The notes beneath the pieces are model-generated. The model made no database searches and was not told the DNA's origin. It was given only the letters and a program-made list of their open reading frames with translations. From Epiperipatus broadwayi (taxonomy: Eukaryota; Onychophora; Udeonychophora; Euonychophora; Peripatidae): DNA of 64,000 nucleotides. Below are positions 13,490 through 24,399 of this stretch, one piece after another (position 1 is the first letter of the stretch; each line of letters starts with the position of its first letter). The position numbers and the translations under genes are program-made. Location of the stretch: the NCBI GenBank assembly GCA_028023455.1, contig JAQFVV010006293.1, positions 2,491,844-2,555,843 on the forward strand. Reading direction: 5' to 3'.

Positions 13490-16454
13490 AATTTTTACTA
13501 GTGAAGAGAAAAACAATTTATTATTTAAATTAATTGATAAGGAGAAGGAAGAAGATTATAATAAAGCATTCTCTTAACAAAAGTAAAAAATAGATGAGTC
13601 TAAATACGTTATAATTTAATAGAAATATCTCAATAATATTTCAATATTGTCATTTTGATGTTACCTATCTAATTTTATACAGTATTAATTTGACCTTATT
13701 CAAAACTATTTTGCTTAGGACTTCCAATTTTTGGAATGCATCCTAAAAGCCAATCTCTATTTTTTTTTCTTTGAAGTTTTGCTTTTTAAGATACTCTTAC
13801 ATAAAAGATTTGTTCTTAAGTTGTGACTTTTGTGGTAAGTGCAATATTATGTAAATACATGCACACATTAGTAATGAAAATGTTTTAATAAGCTCATTTT
13901 ATTTAGTGTAACAATTTTTATTTTTTTTAAAAATGAACTTTGTAACTGATTTCATTATCTTTTCTGTAAAATATTTTTATATAATCCAGAAACAATACTT
14001 AAACTTAAAATTTTTCTTTATAAACTCTAATCAATTCATTTTAATTAAGAGTTTAACAAAAATATAGTTTTATTTCTATTAAATATTGTTGTCTGAAAAA
14101 TTCTTTAATTAATGTAATTAATTTGGAATTTCTTAATTAAAATGCTGGCTTATCTGAATGAAAATATTTTAATCTCTGGTTTGCTGATTAGGGAGATTTT
14201 TAAATTCTTGAATGGGATGAACAGAGAGCAGTGGGTCTATAAAAGCCTAACTAAAAATTATTAATTATTCTATTCGGCTGACTTCGTTAGACTCTCATGT
14301 CTATTTGATTCTGCTGATTTCATTAGATTCTGTTATTCTGCTTATGTTTTGATCCTACCATGTTATATGTGTCCATCTAAAAAATGAACTCAGAACTCAT
14401 TCCAGTTAATGTAGCTGAAGCCATGTATGGCTAAGGCACCAAAAGATGAACTTAACTCTCCAATATGAACCTCTAACTAGCATGTGCTATCTTTCCCTTG
14501 CCAACTCATCAACAAAGTCAACTGCTGACATCCTAGAGCCCATCATATCAACACACTTCTCAACTAAGAAACAAAACAGTGCTCTGTAAATTGTATTCAC
14601 ATACCAAGAGTACATATCCATTTATATATAATCTGTACAGAAAAGTCCTACACCCATAAAGGTAAAATCTTTGATCTGTTCTATAGTTATATCAGTAAGC
14701 TAGTGAGTGATAGATATATGGGTGTACAGTTTTTTAATATTTTGATTTATTGATATATCATTTTACATTTGTTTTATTAATTTTATTCTTTTATAGATAT
14801 TATAATTATTAATTGTTTGATCATATTTAGCTAAACCCTTTAATTTTTTTTTGACAGTTGAGAATTAAGTTTAATAAAACACAGTACTTTTCTAGAATTT
14901 TTTTTTTTTTCTCATAAAGTTATTTAAAAGAATCTTAGCCAGATTCTTCCCCTTTCTAATTTTGTCATTCTTTTAAACTATCCAGATTCTCTGTAGCTTT
15001 TAAAAATAAGTTATAAAAAAAAAAAAGAAAATTTGAATTAATATTTTTTTAAAATACGTTTTAATTAATAATGCCTTAGAACTTGATACATTCATTTCAT
15101 AGTTGCTGTACCGAGATGTGTGTATAATAATTTTATATCAGTGTTAAACTGCTTAAAGTATTGGCAGTTTTTATGTTTTGTGAATTCTATCATGCAGGTC
15201 TGAAAGAAAAGTGATGTTATTGGCTTTGTGTGCATGCATGCATATAAAATGATCACTTCTATATACCACACAGAGGTTTATTTATATATTCAGCATTGTT
15301 ATCTATTCCTATACTTACTGCTAAATATAGATAGATTTTGATTTAGCATCAGGTTTAGCAAAGTTTCTGCCCATGATCATTTTTATATCTCTTTATCTGT
15401 TTTAACCTGTGTTTATTTACAGTGTGAAATTGGCAGTCATTTTGATGAATATTTTGAGTCAAGTATTTCTTCCCAGATATTTATTATATTTTGTTAATTA
15501 ACACCGGTTACTTATGGGCTTCTTTATTAATATTCATTATATGTTTCATTGCGTAGTCTCGGTCTTGTATGTGAGCTTTATTAGTAAAATCAGCATGTGT
15601 GAGCTAGTCTAATAATAAAGTCTGTCAATGTTTAATTAATAATTAATGTTATTGCAAAGATATGTGCACATATCTGAAGTTGTTGAGTATATGTAAGTTC
15701 TGTTATAGTAAATTATTTAAATGAACTTTAGTTAATTTGAGAGGAAGAAAAGAATAATAGAATCAATTAACTATCAAGTACCTTAACTACTTCTTTAAAA
15801 GGGTTTATATTCAATTTTAATATATGATTGAGCTATCTATAGTTCAAACCCATCTATTAATGAAGGTGTTTATTTTATTATTATTTCATGATTAATAAAC
15901 AATGATGTTAATTATTAGATTTGTCTGGCATTTCTTTGCTGTTATCTGCACTGCCAATTGTTTATTTAACAAGAATCTCTGCTCTTCATGATCTAGCAGC
16001 AATAATTGATCTGTATATGATGGGACAGTTGCCGAGAGACTTGTAATGAGATCATGTGGTTTCCTGTTGAAAAGATATTAGGTGTAGCCTGTATAGTATA
16101 ATATATATTATTAAATTTTGAAAATGACAGTCAAATTAATAAAGCTCTATTGAAATAAAATACTAGTTTTCTACTTCACCTTTGATTAGTAAGTAATTTA
16201 GATTGCGCTTTAGGCAAAAAAGTGAAGCTTGTCTCAATCAAAATGTTATTAAAATTCTTTCAAACTTAAGATTAGTTTTAAAAAAATCTCTTTTTGACTA
16301 TTTCTTAGAAACACCTCCCCTCTCACTAAATTTATGATACAGCTCTAAAATAGAAATGTTAGAATGAATTTTATTAAGAGAGTGACAAGCAATGGCAATA
16401 TACAACTGATCATGATCAAATGTTGACTTTTAATCTAATCTCCTTTTAAACAGA
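13490..16454. other. AT-rich sequence, no gene seen
   Basis: A+T-rich sequence without a recognisable gene or a repeat I can name. Confidence 0.5.
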
Positions 16455-16989
16455 GAATTTAATTACACATCTCTCTTTTTTTTAAATATTCATTTCATAA
16501 TATTCTCTACAATGCTCCTATTCCTTACTCTCCTCTATAAATATTCACAACTATTTTCTTATTAAAGATCATCTACCAACTTTTACCTTCTTCCTTTTTT
16601 TAATTCATAATTCCTTACTGCATATCTTTCACAACATATTACTTCCTAAGCATATACCAAGTTAATTTCTTATTTCTATATTTGATTTTTTTTTCAGGAA
16701 TAATATTCTTTTACATTTAATCTTTTAAAATTTTCTATAACTAAACATTAACTATTCATTTTTTTTTTTTTTTTACATTATCTTCCAAATCTGTAATTTG
16801 AAAGATTCCAAGGTTGTTTTTTTTTTTTGTCCCTCTTCCTAATCATTTAAATTTATATCGCAAATGAAACATTTAATAAGTTTCTTTTTAAACATCAATT
16901 TTAACTATTTATAAATTGGGTTTGCTAAAAACTAATATTTACTGATTGCTAATTCTCATTCTCTCTACCTTCATTGCCATCACATTATT

Positions 16990-17200
16990 TCTTCTATTCA
17001 ATGTTTATAAAGTAAGAATTATAAATTTCCAAACAAATCTGGTTCATTAAATAAAGTCGTGTTTCTATTAATTTTTATTATTTTTGTGTCCAGTTTTAAA
17101 TCACGTATGATTTAATCCTATATCTCTAATTTAACTAATTTTACCTATTACTTAGAACTAAAATTAGATACTCTATGATTTTAATCCAACTTCTAATTTA
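16990..17200 (-). pseudogene. Decayed duplicate of the exon D end and its intron flank
   Basis: The stretch TTTCTATTAATTTTTATTAT at about 17,060 continues as a roughly 44-bp block that is nearly identical to the block at about 22,440. The two align further through the exon D donor region (ATTTTACCTA...AGAACTAAA.TTAGA in both) and at least 30 bp into the exon. The copy has lost the GT donor context and accumulated A/T changes. I read it as a partial duplication of the GTPBP2-like gene, now non-functional. The far limit of the duplication is not clear. Confidence 0.6.
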
Positions 17201-17984
17201 CATTTTTATTATCTTCATAATTGTAATTATCCCAAGTTATATAAATTTTGCTAATCATTTAATTTAGTTCACTTTTATTTTCTCAAAGATATTTCTACAT
17301 CATAAACTTTCTGCCAATAAACTCTTCTTATTTCAATGTGTCCTTATCAAAATAACAGTCATTTAATAAATTGGCTTTTCCCTAACTGCAATTCTGAAAA
17401 AAATTCCACTAAATTCATAATTAAGTGTAATTCAACAATCTTTTATTAAAATTCTCTGTAAAGTAAATCCAATTATTATAAATCACTAATAAATAAATAA
17501 CATCAACAAAATAAATTAAAAAATTGAAAAATCAAATCACCAGTTAATCAGTAGCAGTTTCTGTGATGCAGAATTTTGTTTTTAAAAATAAATCATTTCA
17601 AATATTATACAATGTAGTGAAGGTATATTATATATAACATGACATAATATGGAATTTTAATAAAAAAAGTTCTATAAGAATAATTATATATATATATTGT
17701 TTCAGGTCTTACCATTTTTTGTTTAACTTTCTTTTCTTGATCAATATGCAATATCTGGTTACTACCCAATTTACCATAATGCAAATACCTTTTGCACATT
17801 CACACCTCCATATAAATTTCTTCTACCTTTTAATGGTACACGCAAGTACAAATGGTTAATGATTTTTGATATGACCAAAATTCAATTAAATCAACAGTGA
17901 AGTATTTGGAAGATGCGATTATATTTCCTGGTCAATCAAACTCAGGATAATATAATTTTGTCTTCTATTTTTCTACAACATCAA

Positions 17985-18060
17985 GAATAGCTCAGTTGGT
18001 AGAGCATTTGCTTTAAATTCGATATTCCAGAATCTAAAGGTGCGAGTTCAACTTCTAAGC
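17985..18060 (+). repeat. Stand-alone tRNA-like module related to the PLE tail
   Basis: Contains an A-box-like TAGCTCAGTTGG with a perfect D-stem GCTC/GAGC, a CTTTA/TAAAG anticodon-like stem with an oversized loop, and a B-box-like GAGTTCAACTTC. It is homologous to the tRNA-like module inside the PLE copies, but I see no GIY-YIG coding remnant before it and the downstream sequence differs. It may be a SINE or the tail of another PLE family. The oversized loop and lack of an acceptor stem argue against a functional tRNA gene. Confidence 0.6.
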
Positions 18061-18599
18061 GAATATTGTCACTGTGCATATAGGCTTGCAACAGCCTTCA
18101 TTTATTTTTTTACAGGTGCCAGTGTCAGGGAGAAACAGTCCACTGAACACACAGTCCCAAGGTTAATTAATTCAGGATTCTTTTTCTTTATATTAATTTT
18201 TTGTTTAGAAGATCCCTACCTATGTGCATATGGCAAATTAAGATAAATGGTGGAGATTGCTGAATTTTATTTTCAAAATAGTATTTAATAAACAAGTAAA
18301 TACAATAATATAAAAAAATATGAATTACTCATTCATACACACCCTTATCAAATATTACTAACCTATACATAATACATTATTGAGAATAAGTGTAAATAAA
18401 ATGTTATAAATTACAAAATTAATACTTTGTTTTCTTATTTATTGTAATACCTAAGTCCTGGCTAATCATGATTATTAGACAGTTTTACTCAGTTCATTAA
18501 GAGTTTATATGTATTTCGAATAAAAGTTAACCAAATATAAAGAGCTCACATTCATCTTATCAGAAATATTTCTTTTAATATAGTTGTGATATAAATTTA

Positions 18600-19760
18600 T
18601 ACCATAGCCACAAATTTTAGGTTTCTTCTATACACTACTTTTTTTATCCATGATTTCTGGATGAAGTGTTTCCTAATTATCTTGCTAGGATTCTTGGTGT
18701 GATGTAGGTAAGGCAGCTTAAATTAAGGCATCATCTTGACAGCAGGGTAGGAAGAAGACATTGACAACTGTATTTGGAGGCATAGCAATGCAATGGATTT
18801 CCTGAAAGTAAAGGAAGCCACATGGTAAATCATTATGTATCACTTTCTGGATATTTTTAAAGCAATTTGCCACCAGACAATGACTGCAACAACTCCAATA
18901 ATAGCAAACAGCAGTGTAGCGAATGTTGCTTTATATAATTAAATAGTTCAGTAACCTCAGGACAGAGCAAGTGTAACGGGATGGGGTGTGTGATAAGTGG
19001 TAGTAAAGTTGAGTTAACCTGGGGTGATGGCAAATCATCATCATCACTCCCAGTCCATTTAAAATGAAATATTTATGAAAAGTATATTTAGGTAAGATAT
19101 ATTTAATAATAAAATGAGATTATAGAATCTCTGAGATCATTGAGAGATCAGCCAGCTAACTCAAAAGAGTAACTAAAAGCATAATTATAAATTATCAACC
19201 AGCATTATAAATAAAAGTAAGTATGAGTACTCAAGAGAAATAACCATCCATCATCATCATTGATGGGAATAAACAAATCAGTACAATATTTCAACACAGT
19301 AAATTAACAGTCAATCTGGTGACTGGATTGGAAATGGGTCTTCTGTAGACCAGGCTAACCATTGAGCCTTTGCCAGCTTGGGCAATTATATAAACATAAC
19401 TTGGATGCACCAGCTTAGTGCCCATCCATTAAAAATACACAGCAGTCAGAAATCATGCTGGGACATTAAAATATGCTGATCATCATCAATGCTCTGGCCA
19501 CTTAGTACCATTAATGTACTGGCCAACTAAAACTTAAATTTTTAACAAGACTGAACTAAAATAAAATATAGTGCATGGGCTTTAAAGAGTATCCTCTTTT
19601 GCGCCAACCAGGATGATGATTGATCATCTCTGGATGCCCAAAGCACTTAACACATTCCCATTCATCCATGTCCGAATCTAGCTCAGGAACACAAGCTCTA
19701 TTACTGTATGTGACCAAGAGATGATGGAATATAATTTTTAACAATTAAATATAAGTTTAT
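18600..19760. other. Less A+T-rich block of unidentified origin
   Basis: Markedly less A+T-rich than its neighbours. It includes the membrane-anchor-like frame above and, on the minus strand at about 19,744-19,580, a frame containing SDMDEWECVKCFGHPEMINH that I cannot assign. It is probably a decayed transposable element. No terminal repeats were found by eye. Confidence 0.4.
18840..18929 (-). pseudogene. Possible C-terminal membrane anchor of a degraded gene
   Basis: On the minus strand a short frame encodes about 20 hydrophobic residues (TLLFAIIGVVAVIVWW) followed by a short basic tail and a TGA stop, the layout of a type I membrane-protein C-terminus. In another frame just upstream (about 19,070-18,930) lies an open segment with GSDDDDLPSPQVNSTLLPL. 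A frameshift would separate the two. The family is unrecognised; an envelope-like gene of a retroelement or an unrelated host pseudogene are both possible. Confidence 0.3.
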
Positions 19761-20145
19761 TAATAACAACAAAATGAATGATATTTAAGGTCTTATAAGG
19801 GTTCTGATTTTGAAAAGTATACATTGAGTTACATGATTAATAAATTAGGTTTATTTAAAACCCATTCAGCACACAGGCATGTGGCTTGATACAAAATAAA
19901 CATGTTTGAATTAACATTTAATTTAGAAAAATGATCAAAATTTTACACATAAGTGTCTATCTGACAAGCATTATTATTTACAATGCAATTGACATATATA
20001 CGCACACATATGTGTGTGCGTGAAATAACCTATTTGACTTGTTACAAAATAATTATCAAATTCTTAAATTATATAAAATACAATAAATGGATTAAAGTTA
20101 ATTGAAAACAGCCACTGTGTTTTTGTCACCTGACTTAACCGAGTT

Positions 20146-20177
20146 TATAAAAGGGCTGATAAAAAATATCAGTCAGT
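20146..20177 (+). promoter_or_regulatory. TATA box plus initiator core promoter
   Basis: TATAAAAGGG at 20,146 is followed by a doubled initiator TCAGTCAGT at 20,169-20,177, placing the A of TCAGT 25 or 29 bp downstream of the first T. This is close to the usual arthropod TATA-Inr spacing. It sits at the upstream end of the block described next. Confidence 0.5.
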
Positions 20178-21490
20178 ATGGATAATAATTTTTGTAAGAA
20201 CGGTCAGCTAAAAATTGGTTTCAATATTTTACTGCAACTTGATAAGTGCAGCAGTTGGTTTTAGCTGACCAGAGAATTTGCAGAATAGCTACCATAGGCT
20301 GATGTAGTTGAAGGCAAGATAATAGACTGTTTTCCTTAGTAGGAGTTTGAATTCACATGGAGAAAATGACCCACTTCTTTGTGCTGTAATTCATAGCCTT
20401 AAACATGGAAAGGACAGCTGCTTGTCTGGAACAGTTCTACGCAGACGGGAGACCAATTATGGACCAACATTATACATGGATTATACTTAGTCCTGATGAT
20501 GACAATCTCCTGTGCATGTACCTTGTTATACCTTTTCTTTCTTCTTTCTTCAGGAATTTAATTCCCCACAAAACTTACTTTCTTATAATTTATTTCAAAA
20601 TTAATTATAAATTAAATATACTTTTCGTCTTTTCTAAATGTAGCACTCATTTCTGGCTGTAAAATAATATACTCTCTACAACCAAACAAAAAATGAAGGA
20701 AAGGTGGAAGTAATAGAAAAAGTTTAGGTAAGGATAGTTAAGTTTATATGGATAGTAAATGTTATACAAGGAAAGTTAAATGAGTAAATATGATAGGGAG
20801 TGTTAAAGTATGAATGAATAAAGGAATTGGAGAGATGGTACGGAGGTATAAAATGAGGTAAGTAGAGTTTAAATGGATGTGTAAAAAATGGGAAAAGAAT
20901 GATTTTTTAGTTTGGTTTTTGATTTTTTGGTTTATTGATTTATGATTTTTGTTTTGATTTTTTAATTTTAATTTTAAATTTTTTAATTTTGATTTTTGGT
21001 TTATTGTTTTTTTGTTTTTATTTATATAATTTTAATATGTAATTTTTATTTATGTAATTTTAATTATGTAGAAAATGATAATTTTTAGATTAATGTTTTA
21101 ATGGGTTTTGATTTTCATGGTTTAATGTTAAAATTTGAATTATTTTTATATTTATTTTTGGTTGTAATTTAAAAATAATTTTAAAGAAGTTTTAATTTTT
21201 AATATTTTTAATTTTTTATGTTTTGGATTTTTTAAAAGATTTAAATTTTGTGTAAAAGTTGTAATATTATTTTGTTTTATTATAATTTTATAATGATGAC
21301 TATATGAAAGTATAAAGAATAAGAATTTTTGTTTGTATTGAAGTAATATTTGTATAATTTTTTTTTGTTGAAGATCTGAAGAAGATTGCTAGGACAGTCA
21401 AAACTGTTATAAATAAAGATTGTTTGCTTGAAGTGTTAAAAGAGTGTTAATAAAGTTTATATTGAAATGGGTACTTTACAAAAAAAAAAA
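20146..21490 (+). mobile_element. Probable polyadenylated retroposed unit of unknown family
   Basis: Begins with a TATA/initiator pair and ends with AATAAAG-type signals (about 21,410 and 21,448) and an A run at 21,480-21,490, as expected of a reverse-transcribed polyadenylated RNA. Its middle (20,688-21,375) is almost free of C. Near the 3' end is CTGAAGAAGATTG...CAGTCAAAAC, a hammerhead-like arrangement. A short open frame at 20,405-20,662 has no recognisable domain. It could be a non-autonomous relative of a PLE or the 3' part of a LINE. Target-site duplications were not found. Confidence 0.4.
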
Positions 21491-22521
21491 ACTTTATTTA
21501 CATACATTTTATTTATACAATATTTCTACATTTTCATTTATTAAGTTTCTAATTACATGAATCCTCTAATTACTCTTGCTGTTGATCAACATTCCGATTG
21601 GCTATCTTTAAGTAGTGAGAGAAGAGATATAATACCTTCCTTCCTTCTCTAATTATAGGAAATTATGTTGATTACACTTTTTTTTTCTTATCTCTTAAAT
21701 CTACACGTATTTTTTTTCTATGTGGTTAAACAAATACTTTCTCGTTTATTAATAAAATATAATTTTTACTAATATATATTTTCTTCCAGCAATTCCCCTT
21801 CCTCCTTTTGCAGAATGCTAAATACACTATCAAATTAACGGTACAACATTAAGGATCCCTACAAGCAGTATTTTTAATTTTTGCAGGCTTACTAATAACT
21901 AAGTTTTTTTAATTCAGATTTCATACTTTTTTTCCGATCACTAGCACTCTATATTTTAATTTGCTTTTTTATTAATAAAATAAAGATTTGAGGTATTGCA
22001 TATTACATTCTACTTCAAATTATTTCATGGTTTATATCTCCCACAATCTGCTTCTATATCTTGCAAATCAAAAAGTGTAACAACTCATAAAAATCAAAGC
22101 ATGATACTTTCTGAATTTCTTAGATTTTAAACACCACATTTATTTCAGAGTGCATGTCTAGAGATTGAAATTGGATTTTGAAAAAAATTTTGAACTTTAT
22201 GAAAAATTAAAATATAAATCAATTTCTTTTGGATGTAATCTCTTAACATTCAACCATTTCAATCCTTAAGGAAATAAATAAAGTTTATGAACAATATAAA
22301 GTTGAGAAATAAAGAATATGATTAGTAAAAAATTTTTCATCAGCATTTACATTATTTGTTTATTTTTATTCGACATTTATATTTTATACAGTTAGAATAA
22401 TAAATTTAAACAAGTTTAGTACTTTTAAATGATATCATATTTCTATTAATTTTTATTATTTTTGTATCTAGCTTGAAATCACGAAAAAAAATTAACTCTT
22501 AACTTAAATAATTTTACCTAC
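21491..22521. other. AT-rich sequence downstream of exon D
   Basis: Nothing recognisable except the intron flank of exon D that is duplicated near 17,060. Presumably it is the next intron of the minus-strand gene. Confidence 0.5.
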
Positions 22522-22738
22522 CTCTCAGAACTAAAGTTAGAGGCTGCAGTGATGGCATCATCTTCGTTATATACTCTGAGTGGAACTTTTTTACAACCAG
22601 GTGCTTTAAGTATTCGTTCTAGCTGATTTAATGTCCTTTCAACCACAGGGGGAGGACATATATCTACTTTATTGACCACTACAAAAATGGGAACATCTAA
22701 TGCCATGGTTAAACCAAGATGTTCTTTAGTTGTTCCAA
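22522..22738 (-). CDS. GTPBP2: GTPBP2-like GTPase, exon D (G4 NKVD)
   Basis: A 217-bp exon encoding TTKEHLGLTMALDVPIF, the G4 guanine-specificity motif NKVD, a helix with ERTLNQLERILKAPGC, and the terminal ASNFSSE stretch typical of the family. The acceptor is TTTGTAG and the donor GTAGGT after GAGAG. It is the last exon of the gene I can identify. The remaining family segments (EF-Tu-like beta-barrel domains 2 and 3, roughly 250-300 residues) are not recognisable between 1 and 22,521, so they lie in unrecognised short exons or left of the window. A decayed copy of its 3' end and flanking intron is present near 17,160. Confidence 0.87.
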
Positions 22739-22979
22739 CTACAAATAAATAAAGGTTTATTCAAAAAATTTCTAGGATAAAAGATGATTACTTATGATTT
22801 TTTTAACAGATAACTCAGTGTATATAGTATGTACCTGAACATTATTTTGATTAATAATACCCAATTGTACTTAATTTTTTGAAAAAGGTATTGGTCTGAT
22901 CTATTTCTCCATTATATAGTTTAAAGCCAATCAAAGTATAAGCTCTGAAGAGAGGGTTTATCTGAAAGTTTGTAATGGT

Positions 22980-23440
22980 AGTATTTTAGTTCTAATTATA
23001 TGTTGGACTATTTCCATTATCTAATATTGCTTGTTACCTATTTTTAGAAAAATTCAAACATTATTTATTCCACAGTTAGTAATAACACACAAATTAAATT
23101 ACAACACAACATTTCAAATGATATTATTCTCCAGTCGTCTTCAATTATAGTTGGTCTGATGAACATGGGAATTGAACCTGGACCTTTACATTCATGAATA
23201 TTGAATTTACTTATCTATGAAAGTTCTTCAAATCTTCACCTTTTTAAAGGGAATATTAATAAGTAATTTTTAAACATTATAAATTATCACACTAAATTGA
23301 TTTATGATGCTGTTTGTTATTGTCATGTGAGCAGCTTTTTAAAATTTTCTTCTTTTTACTTTTTCCTCTTTGTCCAATATTTTTGTTTTTTTCTTAATTA
23401 AACATATATTCATTGGTACATATTGTACCGGTCAAAATAG
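22980..23440 (-). pseudogene. PLE 3'-end fragment (GIY-YIG, tRNA-like remnant, tail)
   Basis: It aligns with the 3' third of the 34-37 kb PLE: the GIY-YIG coding remnant at about 23,440-23,290, a decayed tRNA-like segment with GGTTCAATTCCC, the TTGAAGACGACTGG...GAAATG motif, and the terminal tail ending GGAAATAGTCCAACATA. It is strongly mutated and 5' truncated. Confidence 0.7.
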
Positions 23441-24399
23441 AATGCTCACTTAACAAGATTCAAATCCTAAGCAAAAATACCTCGAATCCGATCATGCTCG
23501 AGATACACAGGTCAGGAGCAATCATGAATTCTAACCTATTTGTCTATTCTTCAAATCTCTGACCCAATGAACAACAATCCTGATGATACAGTACAAATTA
23601 TTTTAATTCTGGACCCAGAAGTAAAGCGATAGAGCATAAGATCAGACTGATGATGATGATCGAGATAAGAATAGCCCAGGAATTACATTTATGACAGTTA
23701 TATTTATTAATGCTAAGTTATTAGCTAAAGAAAATAGTTCTAAATACTAATTAGAAAATAATAATTCAACAACAAACCAGGATTTACATGAAATGTATAT
23801 TTAATAACATATTGAGAAAACACACATATATATATTACAAAATTGTTTCACGCTTGGAATGATATTATACATTTGCAAAACTTGGGATTTGTTTTTATAA
23901 AATCCCCTTTACATTAATTATCTGATGAATATAATTTTATGGAGTGTGTTATAACTTGTGCGGGGTTAATATGCCAATGTACAAATGTTTACAAATAAAA
24001 TGCTGTGGATGGATAAAACAAATATAAAAGATCATGACAGGTTTAATAGTAAATGATTTATTTAATAAACAGGCAAAATATACAATTTTAATCATTTATC
24101 TATCTTATGAAAACCATTATATGTATTCTTATTGGCATTGCAAAGGAAAGACGTCTTTGGACAATATATATAAGAAACAAATAATGCGCTACATTTACGA
24201 GAATAAATGATACAATCATTAATACAAATTAGATTTACGTCTATGGGAATCGATAAACATTTTTAAAGAAAGCAGTTTTAAAATCAACATACTGACTAAT
24301 TAGCATGTTGGCACAAATTCAAGAGTGAGTCATTATTTCCAACACCTAATGAAAGGTCAAACAGGCATAAATCCATTAATTAAACAATAACGATGCTAG

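Noticed and set aside
17605-17799. Minus-strand frame with CKRYLHYGKLGSNQILHIDQ ending near a GTAAGA, resembling an exon
   Set aside because: No convincing acceptor and no recognised domain; it does not match the expected next part of the GTPBP family. Left as chance.
19556-19744. Minus-strand frame with DMDEWECVKCFGHPEMINHHPG
   Set aside because: Cys/His spacing hints at a zinc-binding fold, but it is too short and matches nothing I know. Kept only as part of the unidentified block.
23577-23670. Two CTGATGA motifs near 23,580 and 23,650 considered as hammerhead cores
   Set aside because: No GAAA box at the right distance and no pairing stem II.
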